From positions 1 through 31,202 of the IMG/VR virus record IMGVR_UViG_3300046010_001404: 31,202 bases of DNA; one strand, given 5' to 3'. Made by a program: the position numbers and the translations under genes. Below, piece by piece: positions 7,827 through 13,687 of the stretch; the stretch's first letter is position 1; each line of letters begins with the position of its first letter. Source of the DNA: a virus. The notes under the pieces were generated by a model, which did not search any database, was not told the DNA's origin, and saw only the letters and a list, made by a program, of their open reading frames with translations.

Positions 7827-8251
7827 AAATAAATTTCAATCATCTACTAGCCTTCATTTGGGCTTGTTTAATAAGTCTTTTATGGCTTATATTCATGACT
7901 AGCTGTTCAGCTCAACATCACTACAATAAAGCTGTCAAGAAAGGATTGAAGGTAGAAACTCAAAGCGACACAATTAGGTTAACTAAGATTGATTCAATCT
8001 TCATTAACAACGAATGGGTAAAAGTTGAAACTGAGTTTGATACTATCATTCAGTTTAATACTGTTTATGTGCCTAAGACACGATTTCAGACACGTATAGA
8101 TTACAAGACAAAGAAAGATTCATTTGAGACAATTAGATACGTTACACGTCAAGAAACTAAACAAGTAAGTAAACAGTCATTTCCTTGGAGAATACTTATT
8201 GTATGCATGTTTATTGGGCTTGTAATATCGGTGATTAAGTATAGAAGATAG
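7823..8251 (+). CDS. Putative unimolecular spanin (u-spanin)
   Basis: 142 residues. The N-terminus is a lipoprotein signal: hydrophobic stretch about 8-25 ending in a lipobox-like Met-Thr-Ser-Cys (Cys28). The middle (about 45-115) is hydrophilic with alternating beta-like Thr/Asp/Ile repeats, and the C-terminus has one membrane segment WRILIVCMFIGLVISVI (about 122-138) ending in KYRR. An outer-membrane lipid anchor plus an inner-membrane anchor in one chain is the topology of a u-spanin such as phage T1 gp11, which fuses the two membranes in the last step of lysis. Position directly before the endolysin fits. No nested o-spanin gene is seen. Confidence 0.7.
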   Translation: MKINFNHLLAFIWACLISLLWLIFMTSCSAQHHYNKAVKKGLKVETQSDTIRLTKIDSIFINNEWVKVETEFDTIIQFNTVYVPKTRFQTRIDYKTKKDSFETIRYVTRQETKQVSKQSFPWRILIVCMFIGLVISVIKYRR

Positions 8252-8349
8252 TGTGCTATGTTGCACTATTCAGATAAATTAATAATAGATAAACGGAAAT
8301 AACTAACTAAAGTGTGATATATTGCACAATTAATATGTTTACAGTAAAC
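8251..8349 (+). promoter_or_regulatory. Repeated GTGTGnTATnTTGCAC motif and palindrome before the endolysin
   Basis: GTGTGCTATGTTGCACTATT (8251-8270) and GTGTGATATATTGCACAATT (8312-8331) match at 17 of 20 bases and are 61 bp apart. Each carries a GTG...CAC inverted symmetry. Six bases further on is the palindrome GTTTAC-A-GTAAAC (8337-8349). All lie in the gap between spanin and endolysin, so a binding site for a regulator or a late promoter is likely. TATATTGC in the second copy is close to, but not, the -7 consensus. Confidence 0.5.
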
Positions 8350-8366
8350 AACTAAATGTAAATAAT

Positions 8367-8867
8367 ATGGATAAAATAACATTAGAGCGGATTGAGTTTG
8401 CACATCCAAAGATTCGACAAGAGCTGCGTGATCAGTATCTAGAAATAAATTCGATGTTACCAAAGAATTGTAGACTTAGATTTGCGTATGTTTTTAGAAC
8501 ACCACAAGAGCAATCAGCACTATTTAAGAAAAGACCAAAGGTAACTAATGCGGATGCTTGGCAATCAATCCACAACTACGGGTTAGCATTTGATATAGTT
8601 CTGTTATACGATAACGATGGAAATGGATCGTTTGAAGAAGCTAGCTGGAGTTTAACAAAGGACATTGATAAAGATAAAACACCTGAATGGACTGAAGTAG
8701 TTAATTACTTCAAATCAAAAGGTTGGGTTTGGGGTGGTGATTGGAAATCCTTTAAAGATGCACCACACTTTGAAATGACTTTTGGCCACACATGGAAAAC
8801 TTTAAAACCAATGATTGAGAAAGGTAATATTATTATAGATAATAACACACGCTACCCAAAGATTTAG
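8367..8867 (+). CDS. Endolysin, M15 (VanY-like) peptidase
   Basis: 166 residues, no signal peptide. The zinc-site pattern of the M15 L-alanoyl-D-glutamate / D-Ala-D-Ala peptidases is complete: SIHNYGLAFD (His69, Asp76) and DAPHFE (Asp131, His134), with the conserved WVWGGDW just before. This matches the size and layout of the phage T5 endolysin. A loop DNDGNGSFEE (82-91) between the two zinc motifs looks like an EF-hand calcium loop, also a feature of the T5 enzyme. It cuts peptide stems of peptidoglycan once the holin has opened the membrane. It has a long leader with repeated motifs and ends shortly before the strong terminator at 8911. Confidence 0.9.
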   Translation: MDKITLERIEFAHPKIRQELRDQYLEINSMLPKNCRLRFAYVFRTPQEQSALFKKRPKVTNADAWQSIHNYGLAFDIVLLYDNDGNGSFEEASWSLTKDIDKDKTPEWTEVVNYFKSKGWVWGGDWKSFKDAPHFEMTFGHTWKTLKPMIEKGNIIIDNNTRYPKI

Positions 8868-8910
8868 TACATTCGTACTTCATAGAGTTTTTGTTTTTCA
8901 AGTTAGGTTA

Positions 8911-8938
8911 AGCCCTCATCGTTTGGTGGGGGTTTTTT
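8911..8938 (+). terminator. Rho-independent terminator ending the late transcript
   Basis: AGCCCTCATC (8911-8920) pairs over ten positions (three G-T) with GGTGGGGGTT (8925-8934) around the loop GTTT, followed by a T-run. It separates the lysis block from the early region. Confidence 0.9.
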
Positions 8939-8940
8939 AT

Positions 8941-8995
8941 ATGCAATCACGTATAAAAATACCATAATGCTAAATAGTATATGCAAAAACGTATA
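8941..8995 (+). repeat. Direct repeat ATGCAAnnACGTATA, 40 bp apart
   Basis: ATGCAATCACGTATA (8941-8955) and ATGCAAAAACGTATA (8981-8995) differ at two bases and start exactly 40 bp apart, just after the late terminator and upstream of the first early promoter. Position and spacing suggest a protein binding site; nothing more can be said. The 246-bp gap 8868-9113 thus holds terminator, this repeat, the bipartite element and a promoter. Confidence 0.55.
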
Positions 8996-9020
8996 GTTAT
9001 GTAAAGAGTATTATACATTT

Positions 9021-9053
9021 ACCACTCATCATTATATTTTACCGTTCATCACA
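9021..9053 (+). promoter_or_regulatory. Bipartite regulatory element, copy A
   Basis: ACCACTCATCA (9021-9031) and ACCGTTCATCACA (9041-9053), with starts 20 bp apart. The same pair with the same 20-bp step occurs at 11773 and 17129. The second half-site begins 42 bp before the -7 element at 9083, so the pair lies just upstream of the polymerase footprint, a place typical of activator sites. Confidence 0.75.
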
Positions 9054-9057
9054 TTTA

Positions 9058-9090
9058 TTGTTTTTAATCGAAACAGTAGACATATATTTG
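9058..9090 (+). promoter_or_regulatory. Early promoter P1
   Basis: TTG (9058-9060), 22 bases, then TATATTTG (9083-9090): an exact match to the flavobacterial promoter pattern TTG-N17-23-TAnnTTTG. It drives the small-gene cluster that begins at 9114. Confidence 0.8.
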
Positions 9091-9113
9091 TTGAAACAAA
9101 AAACATAAAAGAT

Positions 9114-9362
9114 ATGAAAGCAATTTTAAACACATTAAGAAAAAAAAATGTAAGTTACGGAAGATTTGAAGTTTCAATTGAATTTGAAGGTGTAATTTAC
9201 AAATCAAGCACAAACAATACACTTGCGATTAATGCTGCATTTGATGATGATTATGATGATGAAAATAATTTAGGAAGATACTATGTTACGCAATTTGAAG
9301 CACAAGCATCTTTAATAAATGACATTATAAATGAGAATGGATTAGAAATTGAAATGCTATAA
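9114..9362 (+). CDS. Early hypothetical protein, 82 aa
   Basis: First gene behind promoter P1, with the ATG 23 bases after the -7 element. 82 residues: a basic N-terminus (LRKKNVSYGRFEVSIEFEG), then an acidic Asp-rich loop AAFDDDYDDENNLGRYYVTQ and a hydrophobic end. No membrane segment. As the first gene of the first early operon it is a candidate for a host-takeover function, but no family is recognised. Confidence 0.72.
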   Translation: MKAILNTLRKKNVSYGRFEVSIEFEGVIYKSSTNNTLAINAAFDDDYDDENNLGRYYVTQFEAQASLINDIINENGLEIEML

Positions 9363-9390
9363 TAATTTTAACCTTTAAAAACAAAGCAAT

Positions 9391-9558
9391 ATGAATCTAA
9401 AAAAATGGCTAAACAAAAACACCAAGCCGACTAAACTAGAAAACACTTATACACCTCCAATGGGTGTGAATGATGCAAACAGAAAGCAACACTTCACAAC
9501 TTACAATGTAGAGTTAATGAATGAGATACGTAGAATCAAATTAAACGAGAACAAATGA
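9391..9558 (+). CDS. Small early protein, 55 aa
   Basis: ATG at 9391 after the AT-rich leader AAAGCAAT, stop at 9556-9558 overlapping the next ATG as ATGA. The 55-residue product is basic (MNLKKWLNKNTKPTKLENTY at the start) with a C-terminal NEIRRIKLNENK. The tight overlap with the next gene supports it. Function unknown. Confidence 0.6.
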   Translation: MNLKKWLNKNTKPTKLENTYTPPMGVNDANRKQHFTTYNVELMNEIRRIKLNENK

Positions 9559-9743
9559 CAGCAAAACAAAAAGCAAATGAGTTAGTAGATAAGTACGTGG
9601 AATACGTAGAGGCTTATTCTTCACAAGGACAAATCGAGAACGCTAAAATATGTGCATTGATAGCGGTGAATGAGATACTAGCACTAGATTCAATCCCTAT
9701 GTTTTGGGTGGATGTTAAACGAGAAATACAAGCAATAAGATGA
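9555..9743 (+). CDS. Small helical early protein, 62 aa
   Basis: 62 residues, almost wholly helical: KQKANELVDKYVEYVEAYS, then ICALIAVNEILALDSIPMFW. The pattern 'A-x-E-L-V-D-K-Y ... A-x-I-A-V-N-E-I' is one I have seen in small Bacteroidota phage and prophage proteins of unknown role. Joined by ATGA overlaps on both sides. Confidence 0.7.
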   Translation: MTAKQKANELVDKYVEYVEAYSSQGQIENAKICALIAVNEILALDSIPMFWVDVKREIQAIR

Positions 9744-10009
9744 AAACAGGAGATAAAGAAAAAGCTAAGATAAGAGCTGAAATTATTATGAGTTTAAAAG
9801 AAGGTTATAAACCAAAAGTAAAACAAACTGCCGTAGAGTGGTTTTATCAAAGAATCCTAGCAAAAGATATTAAATCAATATTTGAACAAGCCAAAGAATT
9901 AGAAAAGCAGCAAATAATAAAAGCAATCTATGATTCAATGGGAACAAATTTAGATCCTAACATGGGCAGAGCAGAACAGTATTATAATGAAACCTTTAAA
10001 AATAAATAA
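9740..10009 (+). CDS. Small helical early protein, 89 aa
   Basis: 89 residues, helical and charged. The core TAVEWFYQRI followed by IFEQAKELEKQQIIKAIYDS and a C-terminal AEQYYNETFK is a conserved layout in short Bacteroidota phage proteins; function not known. It starts within the stop of the previous gene (ATGA). Confidence 0.72.
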   Translation: MKTGDKEKAKIRAEIIMSLKEGYKPKVKQTAVEWFYQRILAKDIKSIFEQAKELEKQQIIKAIYDSMGTNLDPNMGRAEQYYNETFKNK

Positions 10010-10010
10010 G

Positions 10011-10193
10011 ATGAAAGACACAATAGTAGAAAGCGTAATTAACCAATTTAGAGAACGCTCAGAGTTTGGAATTAAGAAGTACGGTACAACACTTGACCGA
10101 ACAGATTTAAGTACGTTAGATTGGATTTTACACGCACAACAAGAATTAATGGATGGAATTTTATATTTAGAAAAATTAAAACAAACTATATGA
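10011..10193 (+). CDS. Small phage protein with FGIKKYGTTLDR motif, 60 aa
   Basis: I take the ATG at 10011, one base after the previous stop, over an ATG at 9987 inside the preceding gene. The 60-residue product (EFGIKKYGTTLDRTDLS, then WILHAQQELMDGILYLEKL) fits the short helical phage family in which 'KYG-x-x-L' is followed by 'A-x-E-E-x-x-D-x-x-x-Y-L'. It recalls part of a MazG-like all-alpha fold but is too short to claim pyrophosphatase activity. ATGA link to the next gene. Confidence 0.72.
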   Translation: MKDTIVESVINQFRERSEFGIKKYGTTLDRTDLSTLDWILHAQQELMDGILYLEKLKQTI

Positions 10194-10465
10194 TAAAATA
10201 TAAAGATACAATAGACCGAGGATTCAAAAGATTTGATTTAGGTAACGATCAGGTTTGGCTCGATACATACGGTTACGAATGGTTCATAACTGAGAAACGA
10301 TTAGCTAAACTTACAAAGGGAAATATTACAGCTAACTGGTGTCCTGAGACTCAAACGATTGAAGTAATGCGGTTAATAGATGGGAGCATAATGGAGCGAC
10401 AATCGTTTTCTGATATAGCAGAGTTTGATAAGTTTGATAAATTTTTAAATCCTGCTTCGATATGA
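10190..10465 (+). CDS. Early hypothetical protein, 91 aa
   Basis: ATG at 10190 shares ATGA with the previous stop; an upstream in-frame ATG at 10121 lies inside the previous gene and is unlikely. The 91 residues (FDLGNDQVWLDTYGYEWFIT, then ITANWCPETQTIEVMRL, and FDKFDKF near the end) look like a small beta-rich globular domain. No family recognised. Confidence 0.7.
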   Translation: MIKYKDTIDRGFKRFDLGNDQVWLDTYGYEWFITEKRLAKLTKGNITANWCPETQTIEVMRLIDGSIMERQSFSDIAEFDKFDKFLNPASI

Positions 10466-10653
10466 CCATAGGACAAAGAGTGTATTCAAAGCATTACCAG
10501 TGCAAGGGTACAGTTGCAAGGATTAAAGACATGAGCGAAGATTATCCAGTTGTAGTTAGCTTCGATAGTGGATCGGTTGACTATTATACACTAGATGGGA
10601 AGATGTACATTGAGTTTGATGTTAAAGACTTGGAAGATGAGAAAGACATTTAG
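10462..10653 (+). CDS. Small SH3/KOW-like protein, 63 aa
   Basis: 63 residues: IGQRVYSKHYQCKGTVARI, VVVSFDSGSVDYYTLDGK, ending acidic. The pattern of a strand, a Gly-rich turn and 'V-x-V-x-F-D-x-G' resembles a small SH3/KOW-type barrel found in many phage early proteins. Coupled by ATGA upstream and a 17-base overlap downstream. Function unknown. Confidence 0.7.
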   Translation: MTIGQRVYSKHYQCKGTVARIKDMSEDYPVVVSFDSGSVDYYTLDGKMYIEFDVKDLEDEKDI

Positions 10654-11014
10654 ACAATTAACAGATGAAGAGAAACTGCAGATATCAGTTCAATTCCATC
10701 TGCAAACACTTAAACGGATGTCGGATAAATTCAACGTATCTAAGTCAACTATTCAGCGAGTAGTTACCAACTTCTTTAAGGATAAGCGGATTGATGTTAC
10801 AGGGTTAACGGTAACTCAGATAATGGATAAATACAAAGTTACTATGGGTAAGGCTATTACGTTACAAATGAAGTTTGATAAGCCGTTAGGCGGTAATCTA
10901 TACTTCGGTCAAGTTAAAGAAGCTATCTACTCTAATGAAGATGAGATGATGATACCAAGTTACTCGGTTAAAGATTTGAAGGGTGATGAATTACTAATAC
11001 TAAATACAATATGA
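10637..11014 (+). CDS. HTH protein, candidate early regulator
   Basis: Start chosen at ATG 10637, giving 125 residues; an ORF from 10595 would overlap the previous gene by 59 bases. The N-terminal half has an HTH: ISVQFHLQTLKRMSDKFNVS followed by KSTIQRVVTNFFKDKR (about 15-50), reading as helix-turn-helix with 'M-S-D-K-F-N-V-S-K-S-T-I-Q-R-V'. A second short helical piece TVTQIMDKYKVTMGKAI (about 58-74) also resembles an HTH. It is one of two DNA-binding candidates in the first early operon and could be the protein that recognises the bipartite element. That link is a guess. Confidence 0.68.
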   Translation: MRKTFRQLTDEEKLQISVQFHLQTLKRMSDKFNVSKSTIQRVVTNFFKDKRIDVTGLTVTQIMDKYKVTMGKAITLQMKFDKPLGGNLYFGQVKEAIYSNEDEMMIPSYSVKDLKGDELLILNTI

Positions 11015-11289
11015 AAAAGTTTGTACAATACGATTATAGTAATAAATTCCCTGAAGAATTACTACGAATAAATGATGAACTTGCCCCGCTTCAAGAAGAA
11101 ATTATAAAATCTCTTATAGCGAAAGTTGAAGAAGAAATTAAAAAAGGTCTTATTCGATTAGGTTATGACACTAATAATATTGAGAATTTAAAATGTAATA
11201 CTTTTAGTAAAGAAATTGGTATTGATTTTTCAGAGAGTTATTATATTAATGGTGAATTGATTTGTACTATTAATCCTATTCAATTATGA
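11011..11289 (+). CDS. Early hypothetical protein, 92 aa
   Basis: 92 residues, acidic: QYDYSNKFPEELLRINDEL, a long helix EEIIKSLIAKVEEEIKKGLI, then a beta-rich end (EIGIDFSESYYINGELI). Coupled by ATGA on both sides. More AT-rich than its neighbours. No family recognised. Confidence 0.68.
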   Translation: MKKFVQYDYSNKFPEELLRINDELAPLQEEIIKSLIAKVEEEIKKGLIRLGYDTNNIENLKCNTFSKEIGIDFSESYYINGELICTINPIQL

Positions 11290-11516
11290 CACACGAACAA
11301 AGACTCCTAGCAGCTCAACTACTTCCAGTACTTGCAGACTTCTTAGAAGATGTACCGATGACACATTTAGCAAAGATGAAACGTAATAGACTAATTCAAG
11401 AGATACGTTCATTCGATGCGTTCCTTATGGTAGGTGCTGACCTTGAAGCAATGAATCAACAGATAGCTTTACAACAAGCGTTTAGACAATGGATAAAAGA
11501 AACGTTATGCCAATAA
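11286..11516 (+). CDS. Early helical protein, 76 aa
   Basis: 76 residues, all helical: EQRLLAAQLLPVLADFLEDV, HLAKMKRNRLIQEIRSFDAF, then QQAFRQWIKETL. No membrane segment. Overlaps the following HTH gene by ten bases. Function unknown. Confidence 0.7.
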   Translation: MTHEQRLLAAQLLPVLADFLEDVPMTHLAKMKRNRLIQEIRSFDAFLMVGADLEAMNQQIALQQAFRQWIKETLCQ

Positions 11517-11773
11517 ATAAAACTCAGCTAAGACGATTGAGCGCAATTGTTCACGTCTTGAATCACTCAACTTGTAATACTAAACAGTTAAGATGTAAGG
11601 TATCTGAACTGATTGATGTAGAAGTTTGTAAATCAACTATTGAAAAAGACCTGTATCATCTTAGAATGGAATACGATCTAGATGAATATATTGAACGAAG
11701 CTCTGGAGCTTATCACATACCTGATAAGATAGATTTCATTTCTTTACTTAAGAATCATTTAAACTTATTTTAA
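11507..11773 (+). CDS. Winged-helix-like regulator candidate, 88 aa
   Basis: I choose ATG 11507 (product starts MPINKTQLRRL), which overlaps the previous gene by ten bases; an ATG at 11489 in frame would add six residues. TQLRRLSAIVHVLNHSTCNT, then KVSELIDVEVCKSTIEKDLY and HLRMEYDLDEYI form a helix-turn-helix with a following wing-like strand (ERSSGAYHIPDKI), close to the HTH that precedes WYL domains. It has no WYL domain. It ends at the first base of the bipartite element copy B (11773), next to a promoter it could control. Confidence 0.68.
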   Translation: MPINKTQLRRLSAIVHVLNHSTCNTKQLRCKVSELIDVEVCKSTIEKDLYHLRMEYDLDEYIERSSGAYHIPDKIDFISLLKNHLNLF

Positions 11774-11805
11774 CCACTCATCACCAATAACAACCGTTCA
11801 TCACA
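11773..11805 (+). promoter_or_regulatory. Bipartite regulatory element, copy B
   Basis: ACCACTCATCA (11773-11783) and ACCGTTCATCACA (11793-11805), starts 20 bp apart, identical in both half-sites to copy A. It begins at the last base of the HTH gene stop codon and lies 41 bp upstream of the -7 element at 11834. Confidence 0.75.
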
Positions 11806-11833
11806 ATTACGGTAAACAAGTATATTAATTGTG

Positions 11834-11841
11834 TAACTTTA
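11834..11841 (+). promoter_or_regulatory. Early promoter P2 (-7 element)
   Basis: TAACTTTA matches TAnnTTTG except for the last base. No TTG at the -33 place (TTA instead at 11807-11809), so this promoter would be weak alone and may depend on a factor bound to copy B. It precedes the recombination block starting at 11858. Confidence 0.5.
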
Positions 11842-11857
11842 CAAAAAACAAAACAAT

Positions 11858-12376
11858 ATGAAAACAAAAGACGTTAGCTATCGCATAGCTTACAAATCAG
11901 ACCACCTCGGAGTTATTGACTTAGAGGAAATGTTGGAGAACGGTCAATCTCTAATTGTGACTATCAAAGAGGTATGGCACGAACAGGGCGCAGTTGTCGC
12001 TGGTAGTAAAGGTAATTTTAACATAGCTTACTTTAGCGAATCAATCAAGCCTTTAGTACTTAACGCAACGAATGCCGCAACGATTAGACGCTTGTGTAAT
12101 GGCGGTGCAAATCTGAACACTTGGAAGATGCCAGTTACTGTTGAATTGTACATTGATGCAACTGTTAAGATGAAAGGTCAAATTGTTGGAGGTGTTAGAA
12201 TTAGAAAGGCTTTAAACGTAGCACCACAATTAGACGCTACAGCAGCTTTAAATGTATTAAATGGAGCAACTACACTCGATGACCTTAAAGAGCGTTACAT
12301 GAGTCTATCTAAAGCCGAGCAAGGCTTGAGTGTTGTAGTTGCGAAGAAAGATGAAATGAAAACTAAATTAAATTAA
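11858..12376 (+). CDS. Conserved protein upstream of exonuclease, possible ssDNA-binding partner
   Basis: 172 residues. The core (GNFNIAYFSESIKPLVLNAT, NAATIRRLCNGGANLNTWKM, then VTVELYIDATVKMKGQIVGG and VRIRKALNV) is a pattern I recall from phage proteins next to YqaJ exonucleases: 'KP-x-V-L-N-x-T-N-x-x-T-I' followed by a beta hairpin ending in 'G-x-R-I-R'. The C-terminal third is helical and charged. Two bases separate it from the exonuclease gene. A role in ssDNA binding or annealing together with the exonuclease is likely by context (as in lambda Exo/Bet), but no RecT, Erf or Bet signature is visible. Confidence 0.7.
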   Translation: MKTKDVSYRIAYKSDHLGVIDLEEMLENGQSLIVTIKEVWHEQGAVVAGSKGNFNIAYFSESIKPLVLNATNAATIRRLCNGGANLNTWKMPVTVELYIDATVKMKGQIVGGVRIRKALNVAPQLDATAALNVLNGATTLDDLKERYMSLSKAEQGLSVVVAKKDEMKTKLN

Positions 12377-12377
12377 G

Positions 12378-13025
12378 ATGATAACAAGAAAAGATATTAT
12401 ACAAGGCACTCCCGAATGGATGGAGTGCCGATGGGCTAAAGTTGGCGGTACACGATCAAAAGGATTGTTTACTAAAGGTGATACACTCTATTTAGAGATG
12501 CTAGCAGAGTATACTGAGCAATATGTACACGAAGAAAGTTATCAATCAGCTGCGATGGAACGAGGTAATGAGTTAGAGCCTGAAGCAATATTTGAAATGA
12601 TGCAGTATACCGGTGTTAACGTTCAATCAGTTGGCTGGTTACAATCTGTTGAGTGTCCTATCTTAGGCATATCACCTGACGCAATTAGTGAAGATGAAAC
12701 GATATGTTTCGAGGTTAAGTGTCCTAGCGCAAAGAAGCACGTTGAAAACTGTCTTAGTGCGGATATTCCGCTTGATTATGTACATCAATGCGTACACTAT
12801 TTTACTGTTAATCCTAAACTATCTACTTTATATTTTGGATCGTATAGACCTGAAGCTCTTAAACCTTTAAAAGTTTGGTCGATTAATAGAGAAAGTTTGA
12901 TTAACTTAGGCACGAATGCAAAGCCAGTATTAAAGTCAGTACAAGAATGGAGTGAGATTGCGTTAAAAGAAGCGCATGAGTTAAATATACAAATGAATAA
13001 AGGAGTTGAATTATTAAGTTTTTAA
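12378..13025 (+). CDS. YqaJ/lambda-Exo-type exonuclease
   Basis: 215 residues with the motifs of the YqaJ viral recombinase family: IIQGTPEWMECRWAKVGGT (about 7-25), ERGNELEPEA (61-70, Glu), GISPDAI (Asp101), FEVKCP (Glu112, Lys114) and YVHQC (Gln137). These form the PD-(D/E)xK catalytic site. The enzyme digests one strand of double-stranded DNA ends to feed strand annealing. It lies between the putative ssDNA-binding partner and a DUF3127 OB-fold protein, a complete-looking recombination module. Confidence 0.9.
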   Translation: MITRKDIIQGTPEWMECRWAKVGGTRSKGLFTKGDTLYLEMLAEYTEQYVHEESYQSAAMERGNELEPEAIFEMMQYTGVNVQSVGWLQSVECPILGISPDAISEDETICFEVKCPSAKKHVENCLSADIPLDYVHQCVHYFTVNPKLSTLYFGSYRPEALKPLKVWSINRESLINLGTNAKPVLKSVQEWSEIALKEAHELNIQMNKGVELLSF

Positions 13026-13027
13026 TT

Positions 13028-13363
13028 ATGGAAGTATCAGGAAAGGTAAAATTAGTAAACGCTACACAAGTTGTAAGCGACAAGTTTAGTAAACGTACAC
13101 TAGTAGTTGTTACTAGTGACACTTATCCTCAAGAAATTGAGATACAGTTTACTCAGGATAAATGCAGCTTATTGGATGGGTTATTTGTAGGTGCAGAAGT
13201 TACTATCGGAGTGAACCTTAGAGGTCGAATGTGGACTAATCCACAAGGCGAAGATAAGTACTTTAATACGATTGAGGGTTGGAAGATTGACAAAGTAGGA
13301 TTCCAACAGTCAGCACCAAGCGTACAACCTAGTGTTGAGGTCGAGGATGGGATGCCATTCTGA
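13028..13363 (+). CDS. DUF3127 family OB-fold (SSB-like) protein
   Basis: 111 residues. MEVSGKVKLVNATQVVSDKF at the start, then KRTLVVVTSDTYPQEIEIQF, VGAEVTIGVNLRGRMW and FNTIEGWKI match the DUF3127 layout, a family mostly of Bacteroidota that looks like an OB-fold ssDNA-binding protein ('GK...QKRxLVVxTxxxYPQ'). A short acidic tail (VEVEDGMPF) at the C-terminus is typical of SSB proteins, where it recruits partners. It is the last gene of the recombination block and is followed by a terminator at 13410. Confidence 0.85.
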   Translation: MEVSGKVKLVNATQVVSDKFSKRTLVVVTSDTYPQEIEIQFTQDKCSLLDGLFVGAEVTIGVNLRGRMWTNPQGEDKYFNTIEGWKIDKVGFQQSAPSVQPSVEVEDGMPF

Positions 13364-13377
13364 AAAGTGTTACCTAG

Positions 13378-13611
13378 TGTAACATCGCTTATTGAAACAT
13401 TTAACCTAGAAGCCCCGTAAATGGGGCTTTTTTAATGGTGTAACCTGTAACCTGTAACCTAGGTTACACTTGGTAAAATAAAAAATAAAATAAAAAAATA
13501 AAAATTTATCGGTTTTTTTGATGTTACACGTTACAATTACGCTGAAAGCCTTATACACATTGAGAAACAGGTGCAACATTAGGTGTAACATAGGTGTAAC
13601 ATCATGTTACA
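13378..13611 (+). repeat. TGTAAC/GTTACA repeat cluster with A/T-only tract, candidate origin
   Basis: TGTAAC occurs at 13378, 13439, 13446, 13453, 13584 and 13595 and its complement GTTACA at 13463, 13523, 13530 and 13606. Three copies are in 7-bp tandem (13439-13458) and two in 11-bp tandem (AGGTGTAACAT at 13582 and 13593, preceded by a TGCAAC variant at 13572). Between the two clusters is a 36-bp stretch of only A and T (13474-13509). Iterons plus a melting tract next to the primase-helicase gene is the layout of a replication origin. An operator cluster is the alternative. Confidence 0.6.
13410..13433 (+). terminator. Rho-independent terminator after the recombination block
   Basis: AAGCCCC (13410-13416) pairs with GGGGCTT (13423-13429) around GTAAAT, followed by a T-run to 13433. 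Confidence 0.9.
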
Positions 13612-13644
13612 CTAGTAATAAAAGTTAGGATTCCAATAGTAGGA

Positions 13645-13684
13645 TATATTTGTACTACTAGATTAATAATAATTATTATATTTG
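13645..13684 (+). promoter_or_regulatory. Promoter region of the primase leader
   Basis: Two TATATTTG boxes (13645-13652 and 13677-13684). The TTG at 13650-13652 is 24 bases before the second box and can serve as its -33 element. Transcription from the second box would start near 13690, just before the structured RNA. Confidence 0.6.
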
Positions 13685-13687
13685 CGT

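Noticed and set aside
13406-13591. Minus-strand 61-aa ORF in the primase upstream region
   Set aside because: It runs through the terminator stem, the repeats and the A/T-only tract, has no promoter of the consensus type and an unlikely composition.
13439-13611. CRISPR-like array
   Set aside because: Repeats are 6-11 bp, in both directions and with irregular gaps; no spacers and no cas genes.
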